Shown here piece after piece: positions 47,913-58,243 of a DNA stretch of 64,000 nucleotides. Source of the stretch: Methylococcaceae bacterium (lineage in GTDB: Bacteria; Pseudomonadota; Gammaproteobacteria; Methylococcales; Methylomonadaceae). Under the pieces are notes generated by a model, which had not been told where the DNA came from, searched no databases, and saw nothing but the letters and a program-made list of their open reading frames with translations. The stretch is taken from assembly GCA_030627205.1 (NCBI GenBank), contig DAOUSN010000005.1, positions 1 to 64,000 of the forward strand, in the 5' to 3' direction. The translations under genes and the position numbers were made by a program. Positions within the stretch are counted from its first letter, which is position 1; each line of letters begins with the position of its first letter.

Positions 47913-50108
47913 TCATCGACTTATTTTCCAACAATAATGCACTTTAGGACTTCTGGAAAAATCATCTGGAATGGTTGCCGCTGATATATCTTCAATAGTA
48001 AGGTTTTTCAGTGCATTCCTATCAAATTGAAACCGTCTAAAATTAGTTGAGAAATATAAAACCCCTTCATTACTAAGTAATGAAGCTGCATGTTGAATAA
48101 GTTTGACATGTTCAATTTGAATATCAAAAAATTGTTCCATGCGTTTAGAATTAGAAAATGTTGGCGGGTCTAAAAAAATCAAATCAAATTGTTGAGTTAA
48201 TGTTTTTTGTGCATTCACCAGCCATTCCATACAATCACTACGAATAAATTGGTATTGTGAGCCGTTTAAATCATTTAATTTAAAATTATTTTTTGCCCAT
48301 TGTAAATAAGTATTAGACATATCTACGGTTAAGGTCGATTTTGCTCCACCGATTGCCGCATGAACACTCGCAGTACCTGTATAACTAAATAAATTTAAAA
48401 ACCGCTTACCCTGAGCTTGTTGAGCAATCATTAACCGTAATGGACGGTGATCTAAAAATAATCCTGTGTCTAAATAATCCTCAAAATTAACCCATAACCG
48501 ACAATTACCCTCACTGATAACTTCAAACCGCTCTGTATTATTTTGTTTTTCATATTGACTAGTACTTTTTTGTTTACGACGAATTTTTAAAAAAACTTGA
48601 TCGGCACCTATTTTTAAAACCTTTGGTATTTCTACAAGTACACCAGCAAGGCGTTGATTGGCCTTATGAGCATCAACTGTTTTAGGGGGAGCATATTCTT
48701 GTACATTGACCCAACATTTATCACCTTGATAAATATCTATTGCCACTGCATATTCGGGTAAATCTGCATCATAAACTCGATAACAACTAATCTCATGTTG
48801 TTTTGACCATTTTTTCAGGGTTTTTAAATTTTTACGCAACCGGTTGGCAAACATAGGTGCATCATTATCATTAATCTCCGTTTGACTGGTTTTTACAACC
48901 TGTTCTAAACGTTGCTGTTGATTCTTGGCTTTTGGGGTGAAAAAAGCAGTCTCATTAATATCAAAACGTAATAATTTACACTCTAGTGAACCATTATAAA
49001 AAGTAATCGGTTTATGAGAGCGTATTCCTAAGCGAAAACCTAATTCTGGGTCGCTAATAATCATTGCCGCTTTCCAGCCAATAAATTCCGTTTTTAGGTT
49101 TTCACCAAATTGCTCATAAAGTTTACTTATTTCAGCCATTTCTCCTAAACGTTCACCGTAAGGAGGGTTGCAAACTAATAAACCTTTAGCCCAACTTTCG
49201 GCAGGTTTGCTATCATTAATATCCCGTTTTTCTAAATGAATAAAGTCTTGTAATCCAGCATTTTCAACATGCTTTAAAGCCGTGGCAATCGTGCGTTTAC
49301 TGTGGTCAAAACCTATTAATTTAGGCATGGATTCTAAGCCTTGTGTTTTACGTTGATTCGCCTCATCAAGTAACAATTGCCAAAGCGTTTCATCATGATT
49401 TTTCCAACCTAAAAAACCATAATAATCACGTAATAATCCAGGGGCAAAATCAGCGGCTATCATTGCTGCTTCTAAAACTAACGTTCCTGAACCACACATA
49501 GGATCAAGAAAACTTCCACCTTCTGCGGCAATCTGTGACCAACCACTGCGTAATAAAATAGCGGCGGCTAAGTTTTGCTTAATTGGGGCTTCAACTGTAA
49601 CATCTCGATAACCACGCTTATGTAAACTATCACCCGATAAATCTAAACTTAATTGTGCATGTGTGCCGTTAAGATGAACATTGAGATGAATATCAGGATG
49701 ATGAATATCAATATTGGGACGTTTTTGAAATTTTGCCCGCATTTGGTCAACCACTGCATCTTTTACTTTCAATGCTCCAAAGTGGGTATTATTAATCACT
49801 TTAGAGTTTTTAGCATTGAAAGAAACCATAAAGCTACCATCAGGTTTTAAATGGTTAAACCAATTAACTTTTTTAATCTCAGTGTACAAATCTTCTTGAG
49901 AGTGCATTTCAAATTCAGTTAAGCGTAATAAAATACGGTTTGCAGTTCTTGACCACAAACAGATGCGATAAGCAGTCGCTAATGTCGCTTCAAAAGCTAC
50001 CCCTGCAATAGTAGGCTCTAAATTTTCTGCCCCTAATATTTCTAACTCATTAGCGAGTAAGTTTTCCATTGCTTTGGGAGTTGTCGCAAAAAGATGATGA
50101 TGTTTCAT
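47913..50108 (-). CDS. rlmL: 23S rRNA m2G2445/m7G2069 methyltransferase RlmKL
   Basis: A fused ribosomal RNA methyltransferase of 731 aa. An N-terminal THUMP domain (about 45-155) and the RlmL domain (DPMCGSGTLVLEAAM, and the catalytic VCNPPYGERLG) make m2G2445. The C-terminal RlmK domain (LNLFSYTGTASVHA, DLIFLDPPTFSNSKRM) makes m7G2069. This two-in-one arrangement is the gammaproteobacterial form. Confidence 0.96.
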   Translation of the reverse strand: MKHHHLFATTPKAMENLLANELEILGAENLEPTIAGVAFEATLATAYRICLWSRTANRILLRLTEFEMHSQEDLYTEIKKVNWFNHLKPDGSFMVSFNAKNSKVINNTHFGALKVKDAVVDQMRAKFQKRPNIDIHHPDIHLNVHLNGTHAQLSLDLSGDSLHKRGYRDVTVEAPIKQNLAAAILLRSGWSQIAAEGGSFLDPMCGSGTLVLEAAMIAADFAPGLLRDYYGFLGWKNHDETLWQLLLDEANQRKTQGLESMPKLIGFDHSKRTIATALKHVENAGLQDFIHLEKRDINDSKPAESWAKGLLVCNPPYGERLGEMAEISKLYEQFGENLKTEFIGWKAAMIISDPELGFRLGIRSHKPITFYNGSLECKLLRFDINETAFFTPKAKNQQQRLEQVVKTSQTEINDNDAPMFANRLRKNLKTLKKWSKQHEISCYRVYDADLPEYAVAIDIYQGDKCWVNVQEYAPPKTVDAHKANQRLAGVLVEIPKVLKIGADQVFLKIRRKQKSTSQYEKQNNTERFEVISEGNCRLWVNFEDYLDTGLFLDHRPLRLMIAQQAQGKRFLNLFSYTGTASVHAAIGGAKSTLTVDMSNTYLQWAKNNFKLNDLNGSQYQFIRSDCMEWLVNAQKTLTQQFDLIFLDPPTFSNSKRMEQFFDIQIEHVKLIQHAASLLSNEGVLYFSTNFRRFQFDRNALKNLTIEDISAATIPDDFSRSPKVHYCWKISR

Positions 50109-50168
50109 AATATATGAATAGGTGTATTTGTGTATTAAAATTACGCTAAAAATTAAAACCGTATTGTT

Positions 50169-53100
50169 TCAATTTTTAGACTGAGAATCTTGAAAATTTT
50201 GAAGAACAGTCACTAATCTTTTCATTTCAATTTCTAATTGGGTTGCAATGCTAATAGCCTTTTGAGTTTCTCCAGATTTTCCAATTTTTTCAAGCTTAGT
50301 CGCTAATGCTACGACTTTTTTAGCCCCAAAGGTTGCGGATGAGCCTTTTATTAAATGACCTATATCACTAATAGACTGTGCATCACCTAAATTAACTTCT
50401 GTTCTAACTTTAGTTATTAGTTTTTGGTGATTATCAAGGTATATTTTTATCACTTTATGGAGAAGGTCTTGATTGTCACCAAGAAGTTCAAGAGAGTTCT
50501 TTAGATTAAAAATATCATTAGTATCTTCTTGATTATTTTCTATATCTTCTGTAGTTACAGGTAAAATTGTAATTAATATTTTGAATAATTCTTTAAATTT
50601 AATCGGTTTAGCGGTGTAATAATCCATCCCTTTAGCTAAATAAATATCTATATCTTCCTTCATCGCTTGAGCTGTTAAAGCGACAATAGGGATAGGTTTA
50701 GATTTTTGGTGTTGTTCTAGTTTACGAATTGCAACAGTTGCTTCTAAACCATCCATTTCAGGCATTCTAATGTCCATTAGAATAACATCAAATTGCTGAT
50801 GTTGATAAGCTTCAATAGCTTGTTTACCATTATCAACAATAGTTAAATTATTAATCTCATGTTGGGCTAATAAACCACGGACAACTTCTTGATTAGTTAA
50901 ATTATCTTCTGCTAATAAAATTCGCATTCGAGGATTAAGCTGAAGATTGCTTTCTTTTTCTAAATTTCCAGTGAATTGCGCTGATTTACCAGCAAGTGAT
51001 TCAATTTTTCCTAATAATTGTGATTGCTGTACAGGTTTTACTAAAAAACCATCAATTAAATTATTAAATCCGTTACTTTCAATATCAGCGATAGCAGTGA
51101 CAGAAGACAGTATAATAATAAATGTGTCTTTCCAATAAGGATTATCATGCACTTGTTTAACCAGTTCTAACCCTGTTAATTCAGGCATTTGATAATCAGT
51201 AATAATTAATTGAAATGTCAACCCTCTTTCCTGCGCTTGTTCTAAAACCTTTAATGCCGCAGTAACACTTTCAACAACAATAGGTTTCATTTTCCAATTT
51301 AATAACATTTCTTTAAGAACAAGACCATTAGTGGCATTATCATCAACTACTAAAACATCATTAATTTTGTTACTAGTAAGTTTTTTGGGAGCAGTAACCA
51401 TTTCTTCTGTTACCGTTCCTAACACAATAGTAAAGTGAAAAATACTACCTTTGCCTAATTTACTTTCCAACCACATTTTTCCACCCATCAATTTAACTAA
51501 TTGATATGAAATAGACAAACCTAAACCTGTACCACCATAATGTCGTGCTATCGAAATATCTGATTGATTAAAGGCTTCAAATATTTTTTCTTGTTGCAGT
51601 TTTTTAATTCCGATTCCTGTATCCTGTACAGAAAAATGGAATAATGAAGAATTTTCATCTAGTTGGGATTTAATATCTTCACATAATTCAACTTTTACCA
51701 GAATTTCACCAGATTGAGTAAATTTTACGGAATTACCAATTAGATTAAGAATTATTTGCTGTATACGTGAACTGTCTCCGATCACTTTTTGAGGTAAATT
51801 ATGTGCAATTGAGCAGATTAATTCAATATTTTTTTCATGAGCACGTATAGCAATCACTGTTGCCGTAGTTTCAATACTATTCCGTAATATAAAAACATGA
51901 GGATCAAGGTCAAGTTTTTTAGCTTCAATTTTAGAAAAATCAAGAATATCATTAATAACATTAAGCAATAATTCTGCTGATTGATTAGCGGTAGTTAAAA
52001 ACCGTTGTTGTCTACTGTCTAATTGAGTCCCCAAAGCTAATTCAATCATTCCGATAACACCATTTAAAGGGGTACGAATTTCATGGCTCATATTAGATAA
52101 GAATTCTGATTTTGCTTGGTTTGCAGATTCTGCAATTTGTTTTGCATGTTTTAGTTCATTTTCTTTTTGCCTACGATCAGATATATTTCTAACTAGCCCT
52201 AAATAATTAATCTGACTATTAATCTGAAGTTTACTAACTTTTAATTCCATTGGAAAAATAATTCCATCCTTAGTAAGTCCTTCAACTTCTCGGTTAAGTC
52301 CAATTACCTTGCCTTCACCTGTTTTATGATAAGCAGCTAAATAAGAATCATGTTCTTTAGAATATGGAGCAGGCATTAGGAAAGAAATATTTTTCCCAAT
52401 TGTTTCCTCAGCTTGGTATTGAAAAATAGTTTCAGCTGCTTTATTAAATGATAAAATAATGCCTTGTTGATTAATGGTAATTAAACCGTCAACAACATTA
52501 TCTACAATAGCTTTTTGATAATGCTCTGATTCTTGTAGAGCTTGTTTTGAATTGATTCGTTCTTGAGCTAATTTTTGTTCAAGCTGCCGAAATGATTCAT
52601 ACATACTTACAAATAACCCTATTAAAACAACAATATAACTTAGCTTTTTTAAAATATCAGCATTATCAAGTTTTTCTCCAGAAAAAAAGATAAACAATAT
52701 TTCAGCAAGAAAATTGATAATAATCGCTAAAACTAACCAATATTCAAAGCTATCCTCTCGCCAATAACCTTTTTTTAAATAGCCTATTAATGCGATACCA
52801 AAAAACAAGGCAGGAAGTATTTCTTCAGGACGATGAATAATAAAATTAGAAAATAAAAATTGAGGTATAGGTAGTAATGTTAGTAAAATACTAATAAAAG
52901 TTACAATGATAATTAGATAAACAAGTGTTTTGTTTTTAATAATTACTAATCTACCTAGTTGATATTCCCTGTTCCAGATTAGATAACTACAGCATAATAT
53001 AACTGATAAAAATAAACGTGGATAAATAGCACTCCAAAAATCTAACGATGAAAATTGCGATAATAAATAAGGTTTAAACCAAGATGATGTTATTAGCGCG

Positions 53101-53363
53101 TGATAACTATCTAAAAACCCTATGCCAATATAACCTGCGCCGATAATTAAAAAAGTACTCTCTTTTCGACTATAAAAACGAATTAAAGTCATAAACCCTA
53201 TAGCAAAAGCGAGTAAACTGGCGATAACTTCAAGTAAAGTATGAAGGTGTTCAGAGTCTTGCCAGCTAGAATTTTGTAGAGCAAAATAACCAGTGATTAA
53301 CAATAATATAATTAACCAATAAAAAATAATACGATGAAAATAATTTTTATTTGTCTTAATCAT
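50169..53363 (-). CDS. Hybrid sensor histidine kinase with two receivers and Hpt
   Basis: A protein of 1064 aa. The first 255 residues hold about seven membrane segments and look like a MASE3-type sensor. A PAS domain (about 283-400) follows, then HisKA with His427 in LSNMSHEIRTPLNG and a HATPase domain (NLIGNSVKFT, GTGLGLSIS). Two receivers follow, with phospho-Asp in IITDYQMPE and VILMDIRMPEMDG, and a C-terminal Hpt domain (IGHLIKGSSATFG). It is a BarA-like phosphorelay; output partner and ligand are unknown. Confidence 0.93.
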   Translation of the reverse strand: MIKTNKNYFHRIIFYWLIILLLITGYFALQNSSWQDSEHLHTLLEVIASLLAFAIGFMTLIRFYSRKESTFLIIGAGYIGIGFLDSYHALITSSWFKPYLLSQFSSLDFWSAIYPRLFLSVILCCSYLIWNREYQLGRLVIIKNKTLVYLIIIVTFISILLTLLPIPQFLFSNFIIHRPEEILPALFFGIALIGYLKKGYWREDSFEYWLVLAIIINFLAEILFIFFSGEKLDNADILKKLSYIVVLIGLFVSMYESFRQLEQKLAQERINSKQALQESEHYQKAIVDNVVDGLITINQQGIILSFNKAAETIFQYQAEETIGKNISFLMPAPYSKEHDSYLAAYHKTGEGKVIGLNREVEGLTKDGIIFPMELKVSKLQINSQINYLGLVRNISDRRQKENELKHAKQIAESANQAKSEFLSNMSHEIRTPLNGVIGMIELALGTQLDSRQQRFLTTANQSAELLLNVINDILDFSKIEAKKLDLDPHVFILRNSIETTATVIAIRAHEKNIELICSIAHNLPQKVIGDSSRIQQIILNLIGNSVKFTQSGEILVKVELCEDIKSQLDENSSLFHFSVQDTGIGIKKLQQEKIFEAFNQSDISIARHYGGTGLGLSISYQLVKLMGGKMWLESKLGKGSIFHFTIVLGTVTEEMVTAPKKLTSNKINDVLVVDDNATNGLVLKEMLLNWKMKPIVVESVTAALKVLEQAQERGLTFQLIITDYQMPELTGLELVKQVHDNPYWKDTFIIILSSVTAIADIESNGFNNLIDGFLVKPVQQSQLLGKIESLAGKSAQFTGNLEKESNLQLNPRMRILLAEDNLTNQEVVRGLLAQHEINNLTIVDNGKQAIEAYQHQQFDVILMDIRMPEMDGLEATVAIRKLEQHQKSKPIPIVALTAQAMKEDIDIYLAKGMDYYTAKPIKFKELFKILITILPVTTEDIENNQEDTNDIFNLKNSLELLGDNQDLLHKVIKIYLDNHQKLITKVRTEVNLGDAQSISDIGHLIKGSSATFGAKKVVALATKLEKIGKSGETQKAISIATQLEIEMKRLVTVLQNFQDSQSKN

Positions 53364-53546
53364 TGCTATCTAACCTTTAATTATGATTTATCCATTATAA
53401 CAGTTGACTACTCTTTTCAAAGCCTATAGATTCTATATTTTCCATTAATGGAAGGAAATCATAAAAAATAGCACTTAATACTTGAATTTTATCTGTGTCA
53501 ATATATATCTAATATCATCCATCTATAAAATAATAGGAACGTTATC

Positions 53547-54902
53547 ATGTTATCCCGACATAAATTTTTAATCTTTATTTTTTGGGGATTTTTTTGTACA
53601 TCCTTAGAAGCCGCTTTACCTACTTACGATGCTAGTGGAAAAGTTTTACCTTCATTATCCACTATGCTAAAACGGGTTAATCCAGCAGTTGTTAATATTT
53701 CTACATTCTCAACCACTCAAGAAGCCTACAATCCTTTGTTAAACGATCCTTTTTTTAGACATTTTTTTAAAATTCCAAAACAACATCAACAAAAACAGCA
53801 AAGACGGCAACAAAGTGCAGGTTCAGGGGTTATTATTGACAAAGCTAAAGGTCTTGTTATCACTAATCATCATGTGATTAATAATGCCGATGAAGTTCAT
53901 GTTGGTTTAATTGATGGACGTAGTTTTTCTGCTAAAATTATTGGTTATGATTCTGAATTAGATGTGGCTTTACTTAAAATTGAAGCGGATAACTTAAAAG
54001 AGGTTCTTTTAGCAAATTCTGATTTGTTAGAAGTGGGTGATTTTGCTGTTGCCATTGGTAATCCTTTTGGATTAGGTCAGACGGTAACAACTGGGATTAT
54101 TAGTGCTTTAGGGCGTACAGGTCTTGGCATAGAAGGTTATGAGAATTTTATTCAAACGGATGCGTCTATTAACCCAGGAAATTCAGGGGGGGCATTGGTA
54201 AATTTACGAGGCGAATTAATTGGCATTAATACCGCTATTATTGCACCTTCCGGAGGTAATGTAGGGATAGGATTTGCAATCCCCATTAATATGGTCAAAG
54301 CAAGTATTAATCAAATAGAAGAATTTGGTGAAGTCAAACGTGGGCGTATTGGAGTCACTATTCAAGATATTAATTCTGAATTACGCAAAGCATTCAATTT
54401 AAAAAATGGTCAACAAGGGGTTTTAGTAACCAGTGTTTTAGATAATTCTTCCGCAGAAAATGCAGGAATAAAACAAGGTGATGTAATTATTAGTATTAAT
54501 GGTAAACCTACTAAATCTACAGGTCAATTACGAACACGTATTGGTATGAAAGCAATAGGTGATGAAATTGAAGTTGCTTTAATTAGAGGCAATGATTTAA
54601 AGAAGCTTAAGGTTGAAATAGGCAAAATAGATAATACTAGAAGTTTAGCTAAAAAGCATAAATTACTAGATGGAGTACAATTAGAAAATAATACGAATAG
54701 TAATGGGGTTATTATCCTAGGAATGACTCCAAATTCTTTTGCAGCTTATAGCGGTTTACGCCCTGGTGATATTATTTTAGGAGCAAATAAAAAACCTGTC
54801 ACTAATATAAAAAGTTTGAATAATGCGTTGACAGATTCTAATAAAAAAATTCTATTACGCATTAATCGCAAAGGGCGATTATTTTATTTAGTTATTCGCT
54901 AA
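53547..54902 (+). CDS. Do/DegQ-type periplasmic serine protease
   Basis: A protein of 451 aa with a signal peptide (about 1-22, SLEAA). The trypsin-like triad is His109 (NHHVIN), Asp139 (SELDVALLK) and Ser213 (NPGNSGGAL). Two PDZ domains follow, at about 255-345 and 362-445. A Gln-rich stretch (75-90) lies in the LA loop. It degrades or refolds misfolded envelope proteins. It is closer to the shorter DegQ type than to long DegP; a firm name would need phylogeny. It is divergent from the hybrid kinase. Confidence 0.94.
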   Translation: MLSRHKFLIFIFWGFFCTSLEAALPTYDASGKVLPSLSTMLKRVNPAVVNISTFSTTQEAYNPLLNDPFFRHFFKIPKQHQQKQQRRQQSAGSGVIIDKAKGLVITNHHVINNADEVHVGLIDGRSFSAKIIGYDSELDVALLKIEADNLKEVLLANSDLLEVGDFAVAIGNPFGLGQTVTTGIISALGRTGLGIEGYENFIQTDASINPGNSGGALVNLRGELIGINTAIIAPSGGNVGIGFAIPINMVKASINQIEEFGEVKRGRIGVTIQDINSELRKAFNLKNGQQGVLVTSVLDNSSAENAGIKQGDVIISINGKPTKSTGQLRTRIGMKAIGDEIEVALIRGNDLKKLKVEIGKIDNTRSLAKKHKLLDGVQLENNTNSNGVIILGMTPNSFAAYSGLRPGDIILGANKKPVTNIKSLNNALTDSNKKILLRINRKGRLFYLVIR

Positions 54903-54942
54903 GAAATAAGCACTTGAAGATTGCCACCTCATCTGCAAAATT

Positions 54943-54978
54943 TTTTATTTTATTTTATTTTATTTTATTTTATTTTTA
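54943..54978. repeat. TTTTA pentanucleotide repeat
   Basis: About six or seven TTTTA units in a row (54943-54978), just after the Deg protease stop. The unit is not a multiple of three, so copy-number change would shift any frame reading through it. One such frame (from a TTG at 54921) runs straight into the zinc-ribbon ORF that follows. Confidence 0.9.
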
Positions 54979-54992
54979 TCTCCGCACATTTT

Positions 54993-55127
54993 ATGATTTA
55001 TAAGTTAATGTATCTAAACGAAAACATCTTTATAATTAGTAATGATGCTTGTCCTGATTGTGGTGCAACTGGTCATGATTTTGATGCGGATTTTTGTAAA
55101 TACTGTGGCCATCCTTTAGAAAATTAA
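54993..55127 (+). CDS. Small zinc-ribbon protein
   Basis: An ORF of 44 codons ending ACPDCGATGHDFDADFCKYCG, two CxxC pairs 12 residues apart: a rubredoxin-like zinc ribbon. The start is uncertain: ATGs at 54993 and 55008 are possible. A TTG at 54921 would read through the TTTTA repeat and give a 68-residue protein with a Phe/Tyr/Ile-rich membrane-like N-terminus. Function is unknown. It lies 26 nt before gloA. Confidence 0.5.
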   Translation: MIYKLMYLNENIFIISNDACPDCGATGHDFDADFCKYCGHPLEN

Positions 55128-55153
55128 TTTACTTTTAACCAGCGGAATTATCA

Positions 55154-55594
55154 ATGCGTTATTTACATACTATGATTAGAGTTCAAAACCTTGACGACTC
55201 ACTTAATTTTTATTGCCATAAACTCGGCTTAATTGAATCACACCGTATAGAAAATGAAGAAGGTCGTTTTTCTTTGATTTATTTATATGCCACAGATGAT
55301 ACTGAACAAGCTAGAGTAAATGAAGCCCCTTTAATTGAATTAACCTATAATTGGGATAGAGAAAGTTATGAAGGTGGGCGTAATTTTGGACATTTAGCTT
55401 TTGAGGTTGATAATATTTATGCCAGTTGTCAATCGTTAATGGATCAAGGTATTATTATTAACCGTCCACCACGTGATGGTTATATGGCTTTTATCAAATC
55501 TCCAGATGATATTTCTATCGAATTACTTCAAAAAGGTAATAAACTAGCCTTACAAGAGCCATGGCTTTCTATGGAAAATAAAGGCAGTTGGTAA
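55154..55594 (+). CDS. gloA: Lactoylglutathione lyase (glyoxalase I)
   Basis: A protein of 146 aa that converts the methylglyoxal-glutathione adduct to lactoylglutathione. Metal ligands line up as His5, Glu62 (LIELTYNW), His80 (FGHLAFEV) and Glu123 (SIELLQ). Length and motifs are those of the dimeric bacterial, nickel-type enzyme. A five-base gap separates it from comF. Confidence 0.95.
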   Translation: MRYLHTMIRVQNLDDSLNFYCHKLGLIESHRIENEEGRFSLIYLYATDDTEQARVNEAPLIELTYNWDRESYEGGRNFGHLAFEVDNIYASCQSLMDQGIIINRPPRDGYMAFIKSPDDISIELLQKGNKLALQEPWLSMENKGSW

Positions 55595-55599
55595 GCTAG

Positions 55600-56280
55600 G
55601 TGCTGGTAACATTATTAAATAAACTACCTTCATATTGTATACTTTGTGATAACAAGGGTATAGCAGGTAAAGATATTTGCAATATTTGTTTGACCCAATT
55701 GCTTAAAAATGATTGTTGCTGTTATCAATGTGGAATGCCATTAGAACAAACCTTGCAAACTAATATTTGTGGTTATTGTCAAAGTATCCCTCCTAGTTTT
55801 GACCGTACTTACGCGCCATTTATTTATCAAGGGGTAATTCGCTATTTAATTACCAACCTTAAATTTAATCAACATTATAAAAATGCACGTCTTTTAGGAC
55901 AGCTTTTTAGCGACGCATTACCTGAAGCCAAATTACCTCAGTGTATTATCCCTGTTCCCTTACATAAAAAACGCTATCGCCAACGAGGGTTTAATCAATG
56001 CTTAGAAATTGCCAAAACAGTAGGGCGAAAATTACAGATTCCCATAGAAGCAAAGCTGTGTATCCGTCATCGAAATACCGCTCATCAAGTAGGTTTAGCA
56101 ACTAAAGAACGGCGTAAAAATGTTGAAAATGCCTTTTCTGTTATTAAAAAAACTAACTATACCCATATTGCTATTTTAGATGATGTCATGACTACAGGAT
56201 CTACTTTACGAGAAGTTGCTTTAGTTTTAAAAAAATCAGGGATTATCACCATAGAACTTTGGGTGTGCGCGCGTGCTTGA
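55600..56280 (+). CDS. comF: ComF family phosphoribosyltransferase-like protein
   Basis: A protein of 226 aa. N-terminal zinc-finger cysteines (YCILC...ICNIC, CCCYQCG, ICGYCQ) precede a phosphoribosyltransferase fold with PVPLHKKRYRQRGFNQ and the PRPP loop ILDDVMTTGSTL. ComF is linked to DNA uptake in competent bacteria; the exact reaction is unknown. The start is GTG at 55600. Confidence 0.92.
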   Translation: MLVTLLNKLPSYCILCDNKGIAGKDICNICLTQLLKNDCCCYQCGMPLEQTLQTNICGYCQSIPPSFDRTYAPFIYQGVIRYLITNLKFNQHYKNARLLGQLFSDALPEAKLPQCIIPVPLHKKRYRQRGFNQCLEIAKTVGRKLQIPIEAKLCIRHRNTAHQVGLATKERRKNVENAFSVIKKTNYTHIAILDDVMTTGSTLREVALVLKKSGIITIELWVCARA

Positions 56281-56312
56281 AAAAATTATCTTAGTTAGAA
56301 AAGGAACATAAA

Positions 56313-56789
56313 ATGAAAATATGGGTAGATGCTGATTCTTGCCCTGTGGTAATTAAAGAAATTTTGTTTAAAGCCGCAAAACGTACAGGGGTATTATTAA
56401 CCTTAGTTGCTAATCATCCGTTACATATTCCTCCTTCACGCAACATTAAATTTATTCAAGTATCATCAGGGTTTGATGTTGCTGATAATGAAATTGTAAA
56501 CAGATTAAATATAGGTGATCTGGTGATTACTGGTGATATTCCTTTAGCAGCAGAAATAATTGAAAAGGGTGGACAGGCACTTGACCCACGTGGTGAATTA
56601 TATTCAAAAAATAATATTAAAGCACGTTTAACCATGAGAGATTTTATGGATACCTTGCGTGCAAGCGGAATAGATACAGGAGGACAAGCTCCTTTTAGTC
56701 AAAATGAACGAAAAGATTTTGCTAATCAGCTAGATAAATTATTAACCAGTATGAAGATTACTGCGAATGGAAAGCCGTTATTTAAATAA
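56313..56789 (+). CDS. YaiI/YqxD family protein (DUF188)
   Basis: A protein of 158 aa with the family opening [17 protein letters not shown], then [20 protein letters not shown] and LDPRGELYS. The fold is PIN-like and the conserved acidic residues suggest nuclease ancestry, but no reaction is established. AAGGAAC lies upstream of the ATG. Confidence 0.92.
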   Translation: MKIWVDADSCPVVIKEILFKAAKRTGVLLTLVANHPLHIPPSRNIKFIQVSSGFDVADNEIVNRLNIGDLVITGDIPLAAEIIEKGGQALDPRGELYSKNNIKARLTMRDFMDTLRASGIDTGGQAPFSQNERKDFANQLDKLLTSMKITANGKPLFK

Positions 56790-56927
56790 TATTTTAAAAC
56801 TATAACCTGTTTTTAAGGGTCTATGTAGATCCTCCAATAATGAGTTATATTTAACATAAATTTATGCAAAAAATCTTTAAAAAGGCTAAACTAAGCTGTT
56901 TTATTAATAATAATGGGTGGATAATTT

Positions 56928-57647
56928 ATGTGTTTTAGCGCGAATATGTCACTTGGATTCGGGATCATAGGTTTTGTTGCTGCAGGCATTACTTTTTTAG
57001 ATAAAAATGAAACTTTTTGGGTTAGATTAGCAAGAACTTATGCTATTTTTCATTTTTCACTCATGGAATTTATTCAGTATTTTGCTTACCCTGTTGCCGA
57101 CCAATGTGGTTATGGGACTAATCTTTTTCTCAGTGAATTATCAACTTATCATATTGCTCTACAAGCGTTTGCAATTATGCCTGCACTTGCAACTTATTCA
57201 TCAGACCCAAACGCCTTAAAGAGAGCCGCCAAAATGGGGGCAACATTAAGCGGTATTTTTATTATTTTTAACTTTTTACCACGACAATGGCAATTATTTG
57301 AGATTACTCCAAATTTTATTGGTAATATGGTTGCTTGTTTATTTATGGGTAAATATCACATAGGTTACCATATCACCAGTGCTTACGGTTTACTCGTTAC
57401 ACATGGATCATTATTTGCTTTAGCATTAAGCGGTTTTTTATGGGAAAATAATATAAGGATTGCCAGCTATCATTTTTCTATGGCAATTATGACATTATTT
57501 GCTCCCCAATGGCTACTTGGGATAACAACAGGCGAAGCTGCGGCAATATATTGTTTTTATTCTATTCCTATTACTATTAGTTTTATGCCTTATTTTAAGA
57601 ATTTTTTTAAATCTTCTAAACATGAAAATTATCAGGAATTTGCTTAG
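56928..57647 (+). CDS. Multi-span membrane protein of unknown function
   Basis: A protein of 239 aa that starts MCFSANMSLGFG, a beginning shared with the uncharacterised DUF6629/DUF5765-like membrane proteins. About seven hydrophobic segments are spread over the length; histidines and prolines recur within or near them (FHFSLMEFIQYF, GKYHIGYH, SYHFSMAI). No enzymatic motif is visible. It stands alone between the YaiI/YqxD gene and dksA. The family link rests mainly on the N-terminal motif and is tentative. Confidence 0.65.
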   Translation: MCFSANMSLGFGIIGFVAAGITFLDKNETFWVRLARTYAIFHFSLMEFIQYFAYPVADQCGYGTNLFLSELSTYHIALQAFAIMPALATYSSDPNALKRAAKMGATLSGIFIIFNFLPRQWQLFEITPNFIGNMVACLFMGKYHIGYHITSAYGLLVTHGSLFALALSGFLWENNIRIASYHFSMAIMTLFAPQWLLGITTGEAAAIYCFYSIPITISFMPYFKNFFKSSKHENYQEFA

Positions 57648-57791
57648 GTATTGTAACAAATAGTTGTAATTTACTTCTTATAAACTAAGTCACACTAAAT
57701 TTAATTTGAGGAAAATAATAATAATACCTTGCTAATTGTTAATTATTCTGTTAAAAATGCGCAGTTTTTAATTATGCTTAGGAGCTAATGG

Positions 57792-58223
57792 ATGACCGAG
57801 TCTAAAACTGTTGAAACCCCTTTTAGTTTTACACCTTATGATAAAAAAGAAGGTGAAGAATATATGAATGATGAGCAGCAAGCACATTTTGATAAAATTC
57901 TTAATAACTGGAAAAATGAATTAAGAGCAGAGGTTGATCGTACCGTACATCACATGCAAGATGATGCCTCTAATTTTCCAGACCCTAATGATAGAGCAAC
58001 ACAAGAATCTGAATTTAGTTTAGAGCTAAGAACACGCGACCGAGAACGAAAACTCATAAAAAAAATTGATGACGCATTACGATTAATAGAATTAGATGAT
58101 TATGGGTATTGCGATTCTTGTGGTATTGATATTGGTGTACGTCGCCTTGAAGCTAGACCGACAGCGACATTATGTATAGACTGTAAAACCTTAGATGAAA
58201 TACGTGAAAAGCAAATGGGATAA
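57792..58223 (+). CDS. dksA: RNA polymerase-binding transcription factor DksA
   Basis: A protein of 143 aa that enters the RNA polymerase secondary channel and works with ppGpp. The coiled-coil tip region contains [16 protein letters not shown], with the functional acidic residues, and the C-terminal zinc finger is CDSCG...CIDC. Length is near that of E. coli DksA (151 aa). A gluQ relic follows directly, preserving the ancestral dksA-gluQ order. Confidence 0.96.
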   Translation: MTESKTVETPFSFTPYDKKEGEEYMNDEQQAHFDKILNNWKNELRAEVDRTVHHMQDDASNFPDPNDRATQESEFSLELRTRDRERKLIKKIDDALRLIELDDYGYCDSCGIDIGVRRLEARPTATLCIDCKTLDEIREKQMG

Positions 58224-58243
58224 CTCTATCTCCTCTTAATCCT

